Of a stretch of DNA of 64,000 nucleotides, positions 33,580 to 45,041 are shown one piece after another. A program made the translations under genes and the position numbers. Location of the stretch: the NCBI GenBank assembly GCA_025331125.1, contig JAOALB010000159.1, forward strand, positions 53,348 through 117,347, read 5' to 3'. The notes below the pieces were generated by a model. It searched no databases, had not been told where the DNA came from, and was given only the letters and a program-made list of their open reading frames with translations. Within the stretch, counting starts at the first letter, position 1; each line of letters begins with the position of its first letter. The stretch is from Mycogone perniciosa. Its lineage: Eukaryota; Ascomycota; Sordariomycetes; Hypocreales; Hypocreaceae.

Positions 33580-34459
33580 AGTTGTAGACTTGAAAGCCGC
33601 TTAGCTGTTGTTGGCGAGGCGGCGAGAAAATAACGCTGAAATAGGCAGTGGCGATATTTGGTTCTGACTTCATGTTGAAGCCATCACCAACCACAGAGAC
33701 GGGTTTCAATAAAATGCCCGACCACCTGAATGAGAACAACACTGTATAATGCTAGTAACAACAAACATCTTTTTTCTGCCCTTCATCAAGTCACTGTTTT
33801 TTTCTTGAGTAAGCACGAGTTGCGTCCAGAACATACCAACCCCAAATATCAGCATCGTCATTGGCACCCCAGAGTCGACAGACAGATAGATTGGTTCTCG
33901 AACACCAAACGGATAGCAAAGATGAATGCTTAGCTTTGTGATTTTGCTCGAAAACAACTCAGTTCCATCTGATTTTACGCAGTAGATGCAAAATAAATGG
34001 AAATCGGAAACTCGCAATGAAGTACAACAGTGAGAGCTCTGACGCTCGTCACCTCGAATATGTGATGGAGATGACGTTTTTCTTCCAAAATTTCTGCACT
34101 TGATTAGGTAAAAGATGAAAGTGATTCACTGCTGAATTCCCCCCTAAGAAATGTGCCATAGACTCAGGTTTGGCACTGGCGGCTGTCCACGGGCCGACAA
34201 CAGGCAGACAAGTTGCCCTGAGCTGCGCCTGACTTGCTGCTCGAGTTGCCCTTGCAACATCTCACACCACCTTTTGGACAATATTTCCAAGGCATCAATT
34301 TCTTTTTTCTTGAAACTTGGAGTCCATTCTTCCTCTTAATCTCCTCATCCGCTCTCCTCTGACGACCTCCTCCCCACCAACTACTCTCGAACGCTCAAAC
34401 ACTCGAAGCGAAACGACAACTAATCTACTTGCTATAACGACAACTCCAAAACCGACGCC
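33580..34459. other. intergenic, 880 bp
   Basis: Between the tRNA and the GPCR start. The last 130 bp before the ATG are C/T-rich, as in fungal 5' UTRs. No supported gene. Confidence 0.5.
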
Positions 34460-36082
34460 ATGCCCGCAAACGATACGGGCGGGTCGGATTTGACACCTCA
34501 AGAAATCGAGGTTCTCATCACCCTCGAACGGACCGGCGCAGGTCTCTCCATGGGGGCCATAACCCTTACTGTGCTCTCGTATCTCACGTTCAGAAAGCTC
34601 CGAACGACTCCGAACCTCTTCATTGTCTTTGCGTCTATTGCCAACGCCGGCGCCAGTGTTGCGTCCATGGTCGGGTACGATGGCATTGACAAAGGCGAGA
34701 ATTCTTCACTCTGCCAAGCACAAGGCTTCATCTTCGAGTGGTAGGCTGGCTTTCCATCAATATTAGGAGACGGACAAATACTGACAAAACTGTGACCAGG
34801 TTCATGCAATCCGACCCATGGTGGTCATTTGCCATGGCCTTCAACGTTTTTCTGGTCTTCTTCTTCAACGCCGACCCAACCTCGTTTCGAAAGAATGTTT
34901 GGATTTATTGCATCATTTGTTTTGGCGGTCCGATGATACCTGCAATCGTTCTCATCTCGATTCGTGGCGATCCCCGTGGACCAGTATTTGGAGATGCATC
35001 GGTAAGTGACGCAAGCCTCATGATTTAACGGATAGATACTGATGACCTGTCAGCTTTGGTGTTGGATTGGTTCAAACTGGAGTCTGGTTCGTCTCTATGC
35101 ATACTACATCCCCATCTGGGTATGTATACTCATGTCCATTATCATCTACATAGCCGTGGGCTATCATGTTTTTCACCATCGCAACCAGTTGCGGACGATG
35201 GGCCTCCATCGTTCCGAGAAGAACGACAGAATGTGTTCTGTCGTCACAGCAAGCGATGCAGGAGACTCCGCCGAAGAGGTACGTGAAGCTACAAGTCGGT
35301 TCCAATTCTGCTCACCCAAGCTGACAATATTTTAGAGCCTTACCCGGCGGGTGGACTATTACGGGACCGTTATGACTGAAGTCCAAATCACCTCCAACCG
35401 TTCATTGTTAGAGTACCACCAACTTCCTGCACTTCCTGCACCCATCCACCTCCACACCACTTCTGTAATAGGCTGTGGGCGATCATGGGCAGCTACACAT
35501 GACCAAGATGAAGACACCGTCAGGATGGGTTGCAGTCCTCAGCAGTTTGAGACGATATGCGCCTCAAACCACCGGTCTAACCAACCACTTGCAGTGCTCA
35601 CGAAGTTGCGAGAGGTCAAGTCGAGCGCCTCACTGAAACTCAGGAGACTTGATCCTATCAAGATGGCCTATCTTTGAACGAGCTTCATTTTTGGGTTTTC
35701 CATCTTAATCACCTGGATTCCGAGTTCTATCAACAGGCTCTACAGCCTAACCCATGATGGCCACGTCAGCTACCATCTCAGTATTGCAAGCGGATGCGTT
35801 CTCCCGCTGCAAGGCGTTTGGAATGCCATTATCTACTTCACCACGAGTTAGGGCATCGTCCGTGAAGAGATACGGGCACTTAAGATCCGACTGCAGCACA
35901 GGAGACGCAAAAACTACCGAGGCACGGCGCGACTTGATAGCAGACTCGATGTGGACTATGAGAATCGGAACACATTTGAGGCATCCAGAATGGCAAGTAT
36001 GAAAGCATCGCGCTCGCTTCATTACGATATTGACGATCTAGAGCTGAGTGAACACTTTGGTTCCAGGAGGGACTCCATCTAG
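34460..36082 (+). pseudogene. cAMP-receptor-like GPCR (Git3/GprH type) with two in-frame stops
   Basis: Seven-helix receptor of the fungal cAMP-receptor-like class, expected in the plasma membrane. Exons: 34460-34740, 34800-35001, 35054-35278 and 35336 onward; all introns GT-AG and in phase. Helices 1-5 are intact: GAGLSMGAITLTVLSYLTF, LFIVFASIANAGASVASMVG, WWSFAMAFNVFLVFFF, VWIYCIICFGGPMIPAIVLI and IPIWVCILMSIIIYIAVGYH. TGA at 35675-35677 falls where the family has the Arg that opens helix 6 (next residues TSFIFGFSILITWIPSSINR). A TAG at 35849-35851 follows helix 7 (GVWNAIIYFTTS). The frame then runs on to a normal-looking end at 36082, so the body is well preserved apart from the two stops. 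Read literally, the product is truncated before helix 6. Confidence 0.82.
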
Positions 36083-36390
36083 AGTCGAACTCGCCTCGCT
36101 GCCGTAATTTCGATGGTATTTGAGATGGAAGATGCATGCGAAGGAGGATTTGTGTCTAGATACCTCCCGCGATGATTATTGGGTGAAATAATAATGGCTA
36201 GTAATTGGCAAGACGGTCACTTCTTAATATTCAGGTTTGTGTTGTCTGGGAAAGAAAAAGGCACGATGGTTAGTCGGTGCAAATATATGCCTTCCTTCGT
36301 GCGAATCACAGGATGAGTCAAATGGGCCTCTAGCTTGGTATCAGCAATTGTGATTGACATAGGTTCCTTCTGTTGGTGTTTTATGGCCCA
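36083..36390. other. convergent intergenic, 308 bp
   Basis: 3' flanks of the GPCR and the Rossmann-fold gene. Nothing else seen. Confidence 0.5.
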
Positions 36391-37328
36391 TTAGGCTTCA
36401 TAGATTGGTTCTCCCTCTGCAGCATCAACACCATCGCGGACAGCGTTCGCAACTGCGACTCCGATCTCCTCATCACCCTGAAGAAGATCGAACCAACCAC
36501 TCTTCACCCCCTCCGAAGCAAGCACTTCATCGGCAACATAGGCCACCGTCTCACGCGTAACCGTGCCCTTCACACACTCGTTCTTCCCAAAACTCACCGT
36601 TCCGACTGGCCCATCGGCCAGTTTTCCAGGTCGCAAATTGATACCCACGAGCGTGGGGCTCTTCTTGGTAACCTCGTAGAAGACCTCATCGGCGGCGATT
36701 TTGGCCTGGTAGTAGGTTGCTAGAACGTCGTGGTTGATGATCTTGTTGTAGTCGTCCCATTCGGAGGAAGACCACCAGGGGGCGGCGAGGCGGCGGGAGC
36801 CGTTGTAGGAGATGAGGAGGAAGCGTGCAATGGAGGGGTTGGAAGCTGCGGCGCGGGCGAAGTGGATTGCGGCGTCGCGGTCGACTTTGAAGGTCTACTC
36901 AGGGGTTAGTATGTATGAGAAGGTGTTGAATGATGTGGTTGAGGGGGTGGATGGAGGGTGTCGTACAGTTTCTGGGCCACCTTTGCCTCCTGCGCCTGTA
37001 AGAGAACTTGTTAGCTCAAGTACAAAAGATTTATGGTACGCGCAGATAGAGAGGATGTTTCCTCACCTGCACTCCAGGCAACGTAGTCAGGCTTGACCTC
37101 GTCCAAGATGCTGGCAGCGTGGTCTTGGCTGGTAACATATTCAACGCTGCGGACCAAGACATCGAGCTTTCCCGGCAACCCGCTGCCAAGTTTCTCTACG
37201 GTAGGGACTTGGTCTTGCTTGCGAATGACACTGGTGACGGTCCATGAGCGCTTGAGAAGCAGGGGAGTGAGCAGTTGGGCGATTTGGCCGTGGCCGCCGA
37301 GGAGGAGGACATGGTGAGAGCTGGCCAT
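36391..37328 (-). CDS. NAD(P)-binding Rossmann-fold protein (atypical SDR, NmrA/YwnB-like)
   Basis: Exons: 37067-37328, 36967-36995 (29 bases) and 36391-36894; introns GTGAGG...CAG and GTACGA...TAG; 264 aa. The dinucleotide-binding motif is at the N-terminus: HHVLLLGGHGQIAQLLTPLL (GxxGxxA), followed by VTSVIRKQDQ after beta-2, which suggests NADP(H). DYVAWSAG and the small exon's GAGGKGG form the conserved end of beta-4. FKVDRDAAIHFARAA and RFLLISYNGSRR follow, and the usual active-site Tyr/Lys appears in ATYYQAKIAADEV. The end carries a PTLVGINLRPGKLADG strand. Members are epimerase-like sensors or reductases; the substrate is unknown. Start ATG at 37328; no targeting signal. Confidence 0.85.
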
Positions 37329-37530
37329 GGTGGGGGGCGTTTGAGGTCAAGATGGGTGTGGAAATGCGTTTAAGATTAAGAAAAGAAGAGATGTAATGTA
37401 GTTATCTAGATTCAGAATTTTGGAGGAGGACAGTATTTTAGCACTTTTACTATGGATTATTTTGGGTAGCAATGAGAGGCTCATCAAGGTTGGGGCATCA
37501 GACCAAGCAGACAAGGAATGGGAGGTAATA

Positions 37531-38617
37531 AGTCGGACCACCCCCTCTTCAGTTACCCGGGGGGCCTCCCCTGGTGGGATATCCGGTAGGAAGGGTCTAA
37601 CCATCCTACATTCTGCGAAGTGGACTTATTCCCTCGGTTCGCTATAGCTGCGGACAGGTCTTGTAGTATATCTAAAGCGCTCATGGTACTCCTGAAAGTC
37701 GCCGTGTCCTGACCCTTTTCGCCAGCAACCTGTGCAGGATGGGGCGCATGAGTTTCGGCGATCCTTTCTTTGACCTATTTTTAATGTGCGTAACTGTCGC
37801 TTAATTCTGCGGGACGGCCGGGAGGACATAAGGACATAAGACTATTGGAATCCTTATTCCTTAGGCTTCCATATGACCGTACCTATATTAGGTATAAAAA
37901 TGTACCCGAAGTCCGAGAAAGTTAAAGATAAAAGAGAGGTGGTTTCCTAATAAAAACCTCGTAGAGCATCAATCTTTATACCATAATAGCGTTGTCAATA
38001 CGGAGTACATAGTTCCTGATTATATAATATATATCATGTTATTCCTTATCCTTGGCGCTATCACATGACACTATCCACTAATTACGCAACCTTTACTAAT
38101 CCACTACAATCGCCGTTACCGATTAGCCTCCTTACCTTAACCCTATTTAGATACCTCTATTATACTATTTACATATAACCTTAGCATTAATGTAATAAAT
38201 TTATTAATAAACTAGATGGTTTTATCTCTATGAAAATAATTTAAAATAGTATTTAATAATATAGTTATTATCTTAAAAGAATTATAGAGGTTTAAAGAGT
38301 TAAAATATTATATTAAATATCTTTAATTAAAAAGGCAAAAATTCCTATAGATTATAATTAATCGTTTCTTAAAAAAGATTTATAAAAATAAAAGAGTAAT
38401 TGAAGAAAATCTTAAATCTAGCTATAAACTTAATAGAAATATTAAATTCAGGTTTTAAAGACCTCTACTTTAAGTGGCAAATCGAATAGCTAGAAAACAC
38501 TAGAATTTTTACTATTTTAGTTATTTTATTGATAGCATTTAATGGTGTTGTGTTGGTGTTGTGGGTAGAATTAGGTGGCCGAGAACCCCGGGTGGTCGAA
38601 GAGGGGGTGGTCCGACT
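37531..38617. mobile_element. TA-flanked TIR transposon remnant with AT-rich core (Tc1/pogo-Fot1 type)
   Basis: Both ends begin with the same 20 bases (AGTCGGACCACCCCC...CTTC), in inverted orientation: the left end starts at 37531 and the right end finishes at 38617. After a 4-base mismatch they share ACCCGGGG again. Each end is bordered by TA (37529-37530 and 38618-38619), the target duplication expected for Tc1/mariner-pogo elements. The core from about 37840 to 38560 is extremely AT-rich, with no open frame of note, as left by RIP mutation. No transposase is recognisable, so it is a non-autonomous or decayed copy of 1087 bp. Confidence 0.75.
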
Positions 38618-38619
38618 TA

Positions 38620-39170
38620 TGACAACGAAAACACCGGAGGCGGGGTCCATTTCAAGCGGCCGCATTGGATGTTTTGAAGTGCCGAACGCAGCACGTCATG
38701 GCCTGCAAAAGAGCATAATTATCAATTTAACCGATGTTTTCCATCGAAATGAGCCTCATATTCAGAATGTCAGATCGGATTTGAATCCCCAAATGATGAT
38801 CCGGATTTGGCATTCTCGGACTTCAGATTATGTCATCATACAAATTCTCCGAACCCGTTTGGCCAACAGCGAGCGCCACCTTAACCTTCTTCACCTTATT
38901 CACCAGCTCCACGCAGCCTTATCAAGGATCATCTCGGTTCGAGAACCACGACAGCCGCGGCTCATCCGGCATTGGAGCAAGTCGGTGCGTTTGCTGAACT
39001 GTCACACAAGCGGCACCTACCGATCCAGGTGGTTAGGGGTACCCCACGAAGGAAGCTAGTTGATAGGAAGCCAAACGCCGCTCCCGCTCTACTTGGTATC
39101 CGAGGTCCTTTCCTCCTAGATCGGTCTGTGTTACATGAGTTTTGGCCGGTATAGAAGCTTGAGTCGAGCC
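38620..39170. other. intergenic, 551 bp
   Basis: Upstream of the FMO gene and next to the transposon remnant. Base composition returns to normal at about 38570. No gene supported. Confidence 0.5.
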
Positions 39171-41513
39171 ATGACAAAATCCGTTTGCATTGTCGGTTAG
39201 TGGTGATGCCCTGTACGCAGGAGACTCTGGCCATCTAACATGCTCCAGGCGCTGGACCATCTGGTCTCGTTGCTGCCAAGACTCTCCTTCACAATGCCCC
39301 TAAGGGAGAATTCACAGTCAGTATATTCGACAGTCGGAACGGCATTGGTGGACTCTGGCCGATTTCCAAGACTGATTACTGTCGCCAAATCCACCCCATG
39401 ATGGTGGTTAACCAGAGCAGACACACGGTACAGTTCAGTGATCTGGCATGGGAAGACGGCGCACCTCAAATGCCTCGGGCATGGATGGTGGGGCAATATC
39501 TGGAGCGCTATCTTAACCGATATCTGACCGGAAATCCCAACTTTGAGCTCCAACTCGGGAGCAAAATCGCACGGGCTGAGAAGCGGGGCGATGGTCATGC
39601 AGGTTGGAAAGTCCGGATCCAATCTGAAGTGAGGGAGGAGACGATGGAGTTTGACTACTTGCTGGTTGCCTCTGGATACTTTGGCAAACCCATCATCCCT
39701 GAATGTTTCAAAAGCGCGCAAACTCCAGTCCCCATCATCCACAGCTGCCAGTATCGAGATCTGAAATGTCTATTGGGGAATGGACCGAGGGGTGGGGGAA
39801 AGATTTTGGTCGTTGGTGGTCAAATGTCCGGAGTCGAGATTGCAGGCACCATTGCCTCTCATCTCAGCTCTGCCATCAACTCACCCGATGAGTACAGCGT
39901 TCCAAACATCGACAAGTATTCTATCTGGCACGCCATCCAGCGGCCAACATGGGTGTTCCCCCTCTACACCAGCCCGGAGGTGAGTCCCTTCTCCTTAGTC
40001 CTCCGTGGGCATTACTGATCCAACATAGCCTACATATTCAGCTGCCCCATTTCTGCCTCTAGACTTCGCATCATACAATCTCAGCAATCGAGCCCCTCCA
40101 TTGGAAAACACCCAAGGTCACATTACGGAAGACAGGGCCAAGATGGTTCACGCCATATTCGAGGGCGTGGCAGGGGATCAAGAAGACTTTTCTCCCCTGT
40201 TACAACCGAACGAGGAGGAGATAAAAGAGCCACCGTACATGGCTGTAAGCGATTGGTACTGCGATTTTGTGCGATCTGGCACCATCAGTTTGTCACATGG
40301 CAAGGTTGTCTCCTTGGAGGATGATGTTGTGACATTGCAGCCCTACGGTTCGAAGATGGATGACGTCGCAGCTGTGGTTCTGGCAACAGGCTTTGATCCC
40401 TCCCCCTGTATCGACTTTCTCCCAGAGGACGTTCTCAAGACACTGCAGCACTCGCCTCAGCATCCCAACCAAGCACTAGCCCTCGCCTTCCATGGAACCC
40501 ACCACCCGGATGTTCCAAACCTAGGGTTTGTTGGGTTCTATCGGTCTCCTTACTGGGGTGTCATCCAGATGCAAGCACGTTTCCTTGCAGACCTCTGGTC
40601 TGATCAGAGAGGCCCCAAGTCTGATGCTCTCCGCCGGAAACTCCAAACTGATGACTCCATCAACCGAACTCTCGGCCTCCGCGACGACCCTCGTGTTTCC
40701 CAATTCCCAATGGGCGATTACCTATTTCTGATGCAAGAATTCACCGAAGCTCTCTCCATGGACATGCTTCCATCCCTCATCCCAGACTCTCCCACCCTAT
40801 CCCATAACAATCTCCCCCTCGATATGCTCACCCCCGCTCGATTCCCCTCACCAACAGACGATCCCCAAGCCAAACAAGAAGCCCAGAAATCTCTCCAAGA
40901 CACGCACAAACTCACCATCGAATGCCTCACCACCCCTCGCTTCGTCGCCCGCGCCGTCTTCCGCAGCTTACTCGGCACATGGCGTCTCGAACGCTCTCTC
41001 ACAAGCCGTCTCTCCTCCCACCCCAGCGGCACTTTCATCGGCACTGCCCAATTTCTCCTCCGCGACAAAACCCCCGACGGCCTCCAATGCGCCACCTCCA
41101 CCTCCACCTCTACCGGCAGCGACAACTCATCAGATTCAGAAATGGACCTCGAGTACTTATACATCGAAGACGGCGAGTTCAAAACAGATTTCGGCTTTAG
41201 CTTCAAAGCCACCCGTCGGTACATCTGGCGCTACGATGCAAATGCAGACCGCATCAGCGTTTGGTTCGCCAAAGTAGATGATACCAAGCGCGCCGACTAT
41301 CTCTTCCACGAAATCGAGTTTACCCAGTCAGCTGACGGGCAAAGGGATAAGGGGTGGCCTGCTAAGGCTGGGCATTTGTGCATCGATGATTACTACGACG
41401 TCAAGTACAATTTTGCGTTTAAGGCTGTGAATTTGAGGGAGTGGAATATAGAGTATACGGTTAATGGCCCGAAGAAGGATTATACGATAAATGGGACATA
41501 TAAGCGGATGTGA
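39171..41513 (+). CDS. Flavin-containing monooxygenase fused to DUF6314
   Basis: Exons: 39171-39195 (25 bases), 39249-39979 and 40029-41513; 746 aa. The short first exon encodes MTKSVCIVG and joins to AGPSGLVAAKTLL, completing the FAD motif GxGxxG; the family motif therefore fixes the start. Next come GIGGLWP, the FMO-type IIHSCQYRDL (about residues 195-205), the NADPH motif VVGGQMSGVEIA and VVLATGFDPSP. So residues 1-500 are a class B FAD/NADPH monooxygenase that oxygenates small nucleophilic substrates. Residues 595-746 are a DUF6314 domain: FRSLLGTWRLERSL, GTFIGTAQFLLR, YLYIEDGEF, RRYIWRYDANADRISVWF, HLCIDDYYDVKYNF and VNGPKKDYTINGTYKR, a lipocalin-like beta-barrel pattern. The fused domain may hold a ligand (inference). 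Confidence 0.9.
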
Positions 41514-41800
41514 GAAGTCTTTCATAGTGATCATGGTGGAAGATTTTTGTTGGTGCTACAAAGGATGGCATGATCGGATGACCAAGTCTAGAGGCGATTA
41601 AAACATGCACAGCGCCTAGTGTCTACAAGCGGAATTGACTCAATTATCAACTATATCTTCTCAAGGAGCCCATCATGACAGAAACCTCTCATCTTCACTG
41701 ACTCATCAGCACTGTTATGTATACACCTGCCCACCAATACAGGCCACATATCTTTCCCAACATGTAGGTATCTCCCATTGACCGCCAGAGTGAGGCCTTA
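41514..41800. other. convergent intergenic, 287 bp
   Basis: 3' flanks of the FMO gene and the coiled-coil gene. Nothing else seen. Confidence 0.5.
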
Positions 41801-42785
41801 CTACTGCGCGTCACCTCCCATTGACCCTTGGTTCACCTGTATGCCAAACCTAGCAAGTCGTTCCAAAAACTTCTCGCGCAAAGCGGGAGGGACTTCATCT
41901 GAAAAGACACCATGCTTCCTTCGAGTTTCGACGGGCAGTGGCTTGGGGATTTCGACAACAGACGGATCACTTGAGATGGTTGACTCGCTCACGGCCGATG
42001 AATCTGCGCCCTGGTTAGGAGTTGCAGCCATCGCCAGAGAGTCGATGTCAGCAACTGACCTCTGTTCCTAACGTTAGCACTCATTTCTTTAGGCGACGTG
42101 TTCCTAAAGGCATACTAGAGCTTCAATGAGTCGGGGTCGCTGCTCTCGCAGCAGTTTGTCCGCCATGGCCTCAACATCACTGGTTCCATTTTGAACGAGC
42201 AGTGGCAGGGGTGAGACTTTGTCTGCGCTTTTGTTTGCATTCGTGATTTCTTGAAGTGGAGGCTTTGGAGCGTTGCTAGGTTGGTGGCTGATGGACTGTT
42301 GAGGCCGGATTGATTGGTATCCTGGTGCTGTGTTCTTCAAGGCATGCATCTCAATAGTTAGATTGGCGAATTTTCCCTTCAGCTCAGCCATGACGTTGTA
42401 GAGATCGTGAAACTCGGACTTCAGGGTGGCAAGCTTTTGGGCATCGTGAGCCCGCTGTGACCGGAGTTCGTGAACTTCACTCTGCAGCTTAACGAGTTGG
42501 AAGGAGTGGTTGCGGTAGAGCTTTTGTTCCGCAGCGAGGACATTCTATATGAGGCGAGTTTGTGAGTGGAAACAGACATAAACCAGCAGGGGATGAGAGG
42601 AACGATGGATTGTTTACCTCAAGTGAGTTGAAAACTTCTGCAAGGTGACCGTCCGTCCCTTGCTGGCCGACGATGCCCTCTACCTTGACTTTAAGGTCAC
42701 CTCCAGTAGTCGAAGTTGAGGTGACGGGAGTCATGGCTCTAGAAGAAGGAATAGACTCTACTGTCTCTTGCTGAAATGCCATCAT
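41801..42785 (-). CDS. Coiled-coil protein of unknown function
   Basis: Exons: 42618-42785, 42117-42544 (or to 42116) and 41801-42067; introns GTAAAC...TAG (73 bp) and GTATGC...GTTAG (48 bp), both phase 0; 287 aa. Residues 57-125 form a probable coiled coil (LYRNHSFQLVKLQSEVHELRSQ, QKLATLKSEFHDLYNVMAEL). Ser/Pro/Thr-rich segments flank it. A short C-terminal helix follows (PPALREKFLERLARFGIQV). No signal peptide or membrane span. I do not recognise the family; the arrangement resembles small adaptor proteins, but that is weak. It shares a divergent, GA-rich promoter region with the dehydrogenase gene. Confidence 0.72.
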
Positions 42786-43546
42786 TGCTTCAAGTCTTCA
42801 GAAGAGACAATTTCAGCGATGGTTGAGCGACGATGAATGGAGACAATTTCTGGTTCTGGAAGAACAAATAAATGATGCCGTTCTGGACCTGATGCGAATC
42901 TTGAAAGCCAAGTGAAGAAAGACCGGAGTTCTCTTAGGCGAGGTTGTTCATGATGGCCACGAGGAGGCTGAGAGGATGAAAGAAAAGAGAAAAGAGACGA
43001 GAGAAGGTGAAGAAGTTAAAGAAGTCGAAGAGGTTGAAGAAATATGGGGAGAGGCGAAATGGCGGTCCGTAATGCGCGTTTGAGAAGCAGCAAGTGTAAG
43101 CAGCTGGGAAGGTAACGGCAAAGGTGATGCTGCTTCCCGAGCCGACTTTGTGCATGTTTAAGGCAGTCTGCGTTTGACTGCATATTTTTTCTCAATTTAA
43201 GAAATTCCCCTTTTAGAATAAAAATACTAAAGAATGCAATTATAATAGAGGCACCTATCTCTATACTTTTGCGGCAATGGTGGGATATTGTTGAGGCTGA
43301 TAATGTAATGTAAGATGTAGGTATGAAGTATAGAGAGATTATGGAGGAATGTATGCAGTACGAAGTACCTCCCCCTCACTATTCTCAGCTGATGCTGCAC
43401 CATTTATACAGCGCAAACGTCACCTCGTTCGATGCCAAGATGAGGAGAATCATATAAATTCTATCCTTAATTCCTCACTCCAAACATCATTTATTATTCC
43501 ATTTACCATCTCATCTTCACATAGCCGCTTCATACTCTCCTCCACG
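42786..43546. promoter_or_regulatory. divergent promoter region with GA-rich tract
   Basis: 761 bp between the coiled-coil gene (-) and the D-hydroxyacid dehydrogenase (+). The plus strand is purine-rich from about 42957 to 43060 (GAAGAGGTTGAAG-like), and a TACGAAGTA box lies at 43359. Both promoters should be here. Specific factor sites are not assigned. Confidence 0.45.
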
Positions 43547-44605
43547 ATGAAACTCGCCGTATTTAGCACCAAGCCCTACGACAAGAAATACCTGGATGCC
43601 GCTCGCAGCGCAGCGATCCAGAGCGACAGCCCATCTTCAGCCATCGACATCACCTATCACGAATTCCCGCTGGGTGAAGACACTGTTTCTCTCGCCAAGG
43701 GCGCCGATGCCATCTGCGTCTTTGTCAATGACACCCTGAATGGAGCCGTTGTCCAGGCGCTGGCAGAGCAGGGCGTCAAAGCCATTCTCCTGCGATGCGC
43801 TGGCTTTAACCATGTCGACCTCGAGGCTGCCGAGAAACACGGCATTATGGTCGCCAATGTGCCCTCGTATTCTCCTGAAGCAGTCGCCGAGTTCGCTGTG
43901 GCGTTGATCCAGACGCTGAATCGCAACACCCACCGCGCTTACAACCGTGTTCGTGAAGGCAATTTCGCCCTTGGTGGCTTGTTGGGCAGGACGCTGTATG
44001 GTAAGACGGTCGGATTCATTGGCACGGGGAAGATTGGTGTTGCGACTGCTCGAATCATGAAAGGGTTTGGATGTCGTATCATCGCCTATGACCCTTTCCC
44101 CTCCCCGGCGTTCAAGGAGATTGGTGAATACAAGGATCTCGATGCTCTTCTCCCAGAGTGTGATGTCATTAGCTTGCATTGCCCCCTCATGGACAGCACC
44201 AGACATATTATCAACGACCAAGCCATCTCCAAGATGAAACCAGGTGCCATGCTGGTCAACACATCTCGAGGTGGCCTCATCGACACCAGGTCAGTCATCA
44301 GAGCTCTCAAGTCCCAGCATCTTGGTGGCGTAGCGCTTGATGTCTACGAGGGCGAAGGCTCGCTATTTTACGATGACCACTCTGGTGAGATTATTCATGA
44401 CGACGTGCTGATGCGGCTCATGACCTTTCATAATGTCATTGTCACGGGCCATCAAGCATTCTTTACGGAGGAGGCATTAAGAGAGATTGCGGAATGTACG
44501 CTGCGGAACATCGATGAGCTCGTGACTACGGGAACGTCCAAAAATTCATTGACGAAGGATTTGAAGCTGAAGCGCAGCGACTCGCTTCCTGTGAGGAGTG
44601 TGTAG
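43547..44605 (+). CDS. D-lactate / D-2-hydroxyacid dehydrogenase
   Basis: NAD-dependent reduction of a 2-oxo acid to the D-hydroxy acid, cytosolic. Single exon of 352 aa. The frame is open 66 codons further upstream, but the family starts at this ATG (MKLAVFSTKPYDKKYL). Landmarks: LRCAGFNHVDLEAAEKHGI with VPSYSPEAVAEFAVAL (substrate loop), the NAD-binding GKTVGFIGTGKIGVATARI with acidic end AYDPF, catalytic Arg in NTSRGGLIDT, Glu in the GVALDVYEGE strand, and catalytic His in VTGHQAFFTEEAL. The LFYDDHSGEIIHDDVL insertion is typical of D-LDH rather than of glycerate or formate dehydrogenases. The C-terminal 15 residues are basic and variable. Confidence 0.94.
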   Translation: MKLAVFSTKPYDKKYLDAARSAAIQSDSPSSAIDITYHEFPLGEDTVSLAKGADAICVFVNDTLNGAVVQALAEQGVKAILLRCAGFNHVDLEAAEKHGIMVANVPSYSPEAVAEFAVALIQTLNRNTHRAYNRVREGNFALGGLLGRTLYGKTVGFIGTGKIGVATARIMKGFGCRIIAYDPFPSPAFKEIGEYKDLDALLPECDVISLHCPLMDSTRHIINDQAISKMKPGAMLVNTSRGGLIDTRSVIRALKSQHLGGVALDVYEGEGSLFYDDHSGEIIHDDVLMRLMTFHNVIVTGHQAFFTEEALREIAECTLRNIDELVTTGTSKNSLTKDLKLKRSDSLPVRSV

Positions 44606-45041
44606 ATAGCCCACCTATTCATTTCGTGTGGTGACCTAATACGAAAGACTGGCATCTACAGGTTACACTTATGGTGTCAAAATTCATGTTTCAATTCCGT
44701 CGAATCGTGTCTCTGTAGTCATGCTTGATACAGATCAACTTCCTGGATTTCTCATCAATTGCCTTGATCAATTTGAACTACATTCAACTAGCTATCAATT
44801 CCCTCCGCCATCACCAACCGACACTGGCAAAAAAAAACCCCGTTGCTTGACAGGGAGAAAAAAATCCAGTATCAGAGCGGATGTCCTCCCCAATTCGAAG
44901 AAAAAAGATATACACCCACATGGACAGCTGGCTCACACCTCCATCAACCAGCTCAGTCCCCGAGTCAACTAATGAAACAAGCTAACCCACTGGTAACAAA
45001 ACAAAAATGGTAAAATGGGCAAAGCAAAAACACCCACGCAC
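44606..45041. other. convergent intergenic, 436 bp
   Basis: 3' flanks of the dehydrogenase (+) and the dynamin-like gene (-). Short frames only. Confidence 0.5.

Noticed and set aside
42934..43155. Phe-rich 73-codon minus-strand frame
   Set aside because: Complement of a GA-rich tract in the divergent promoter region.
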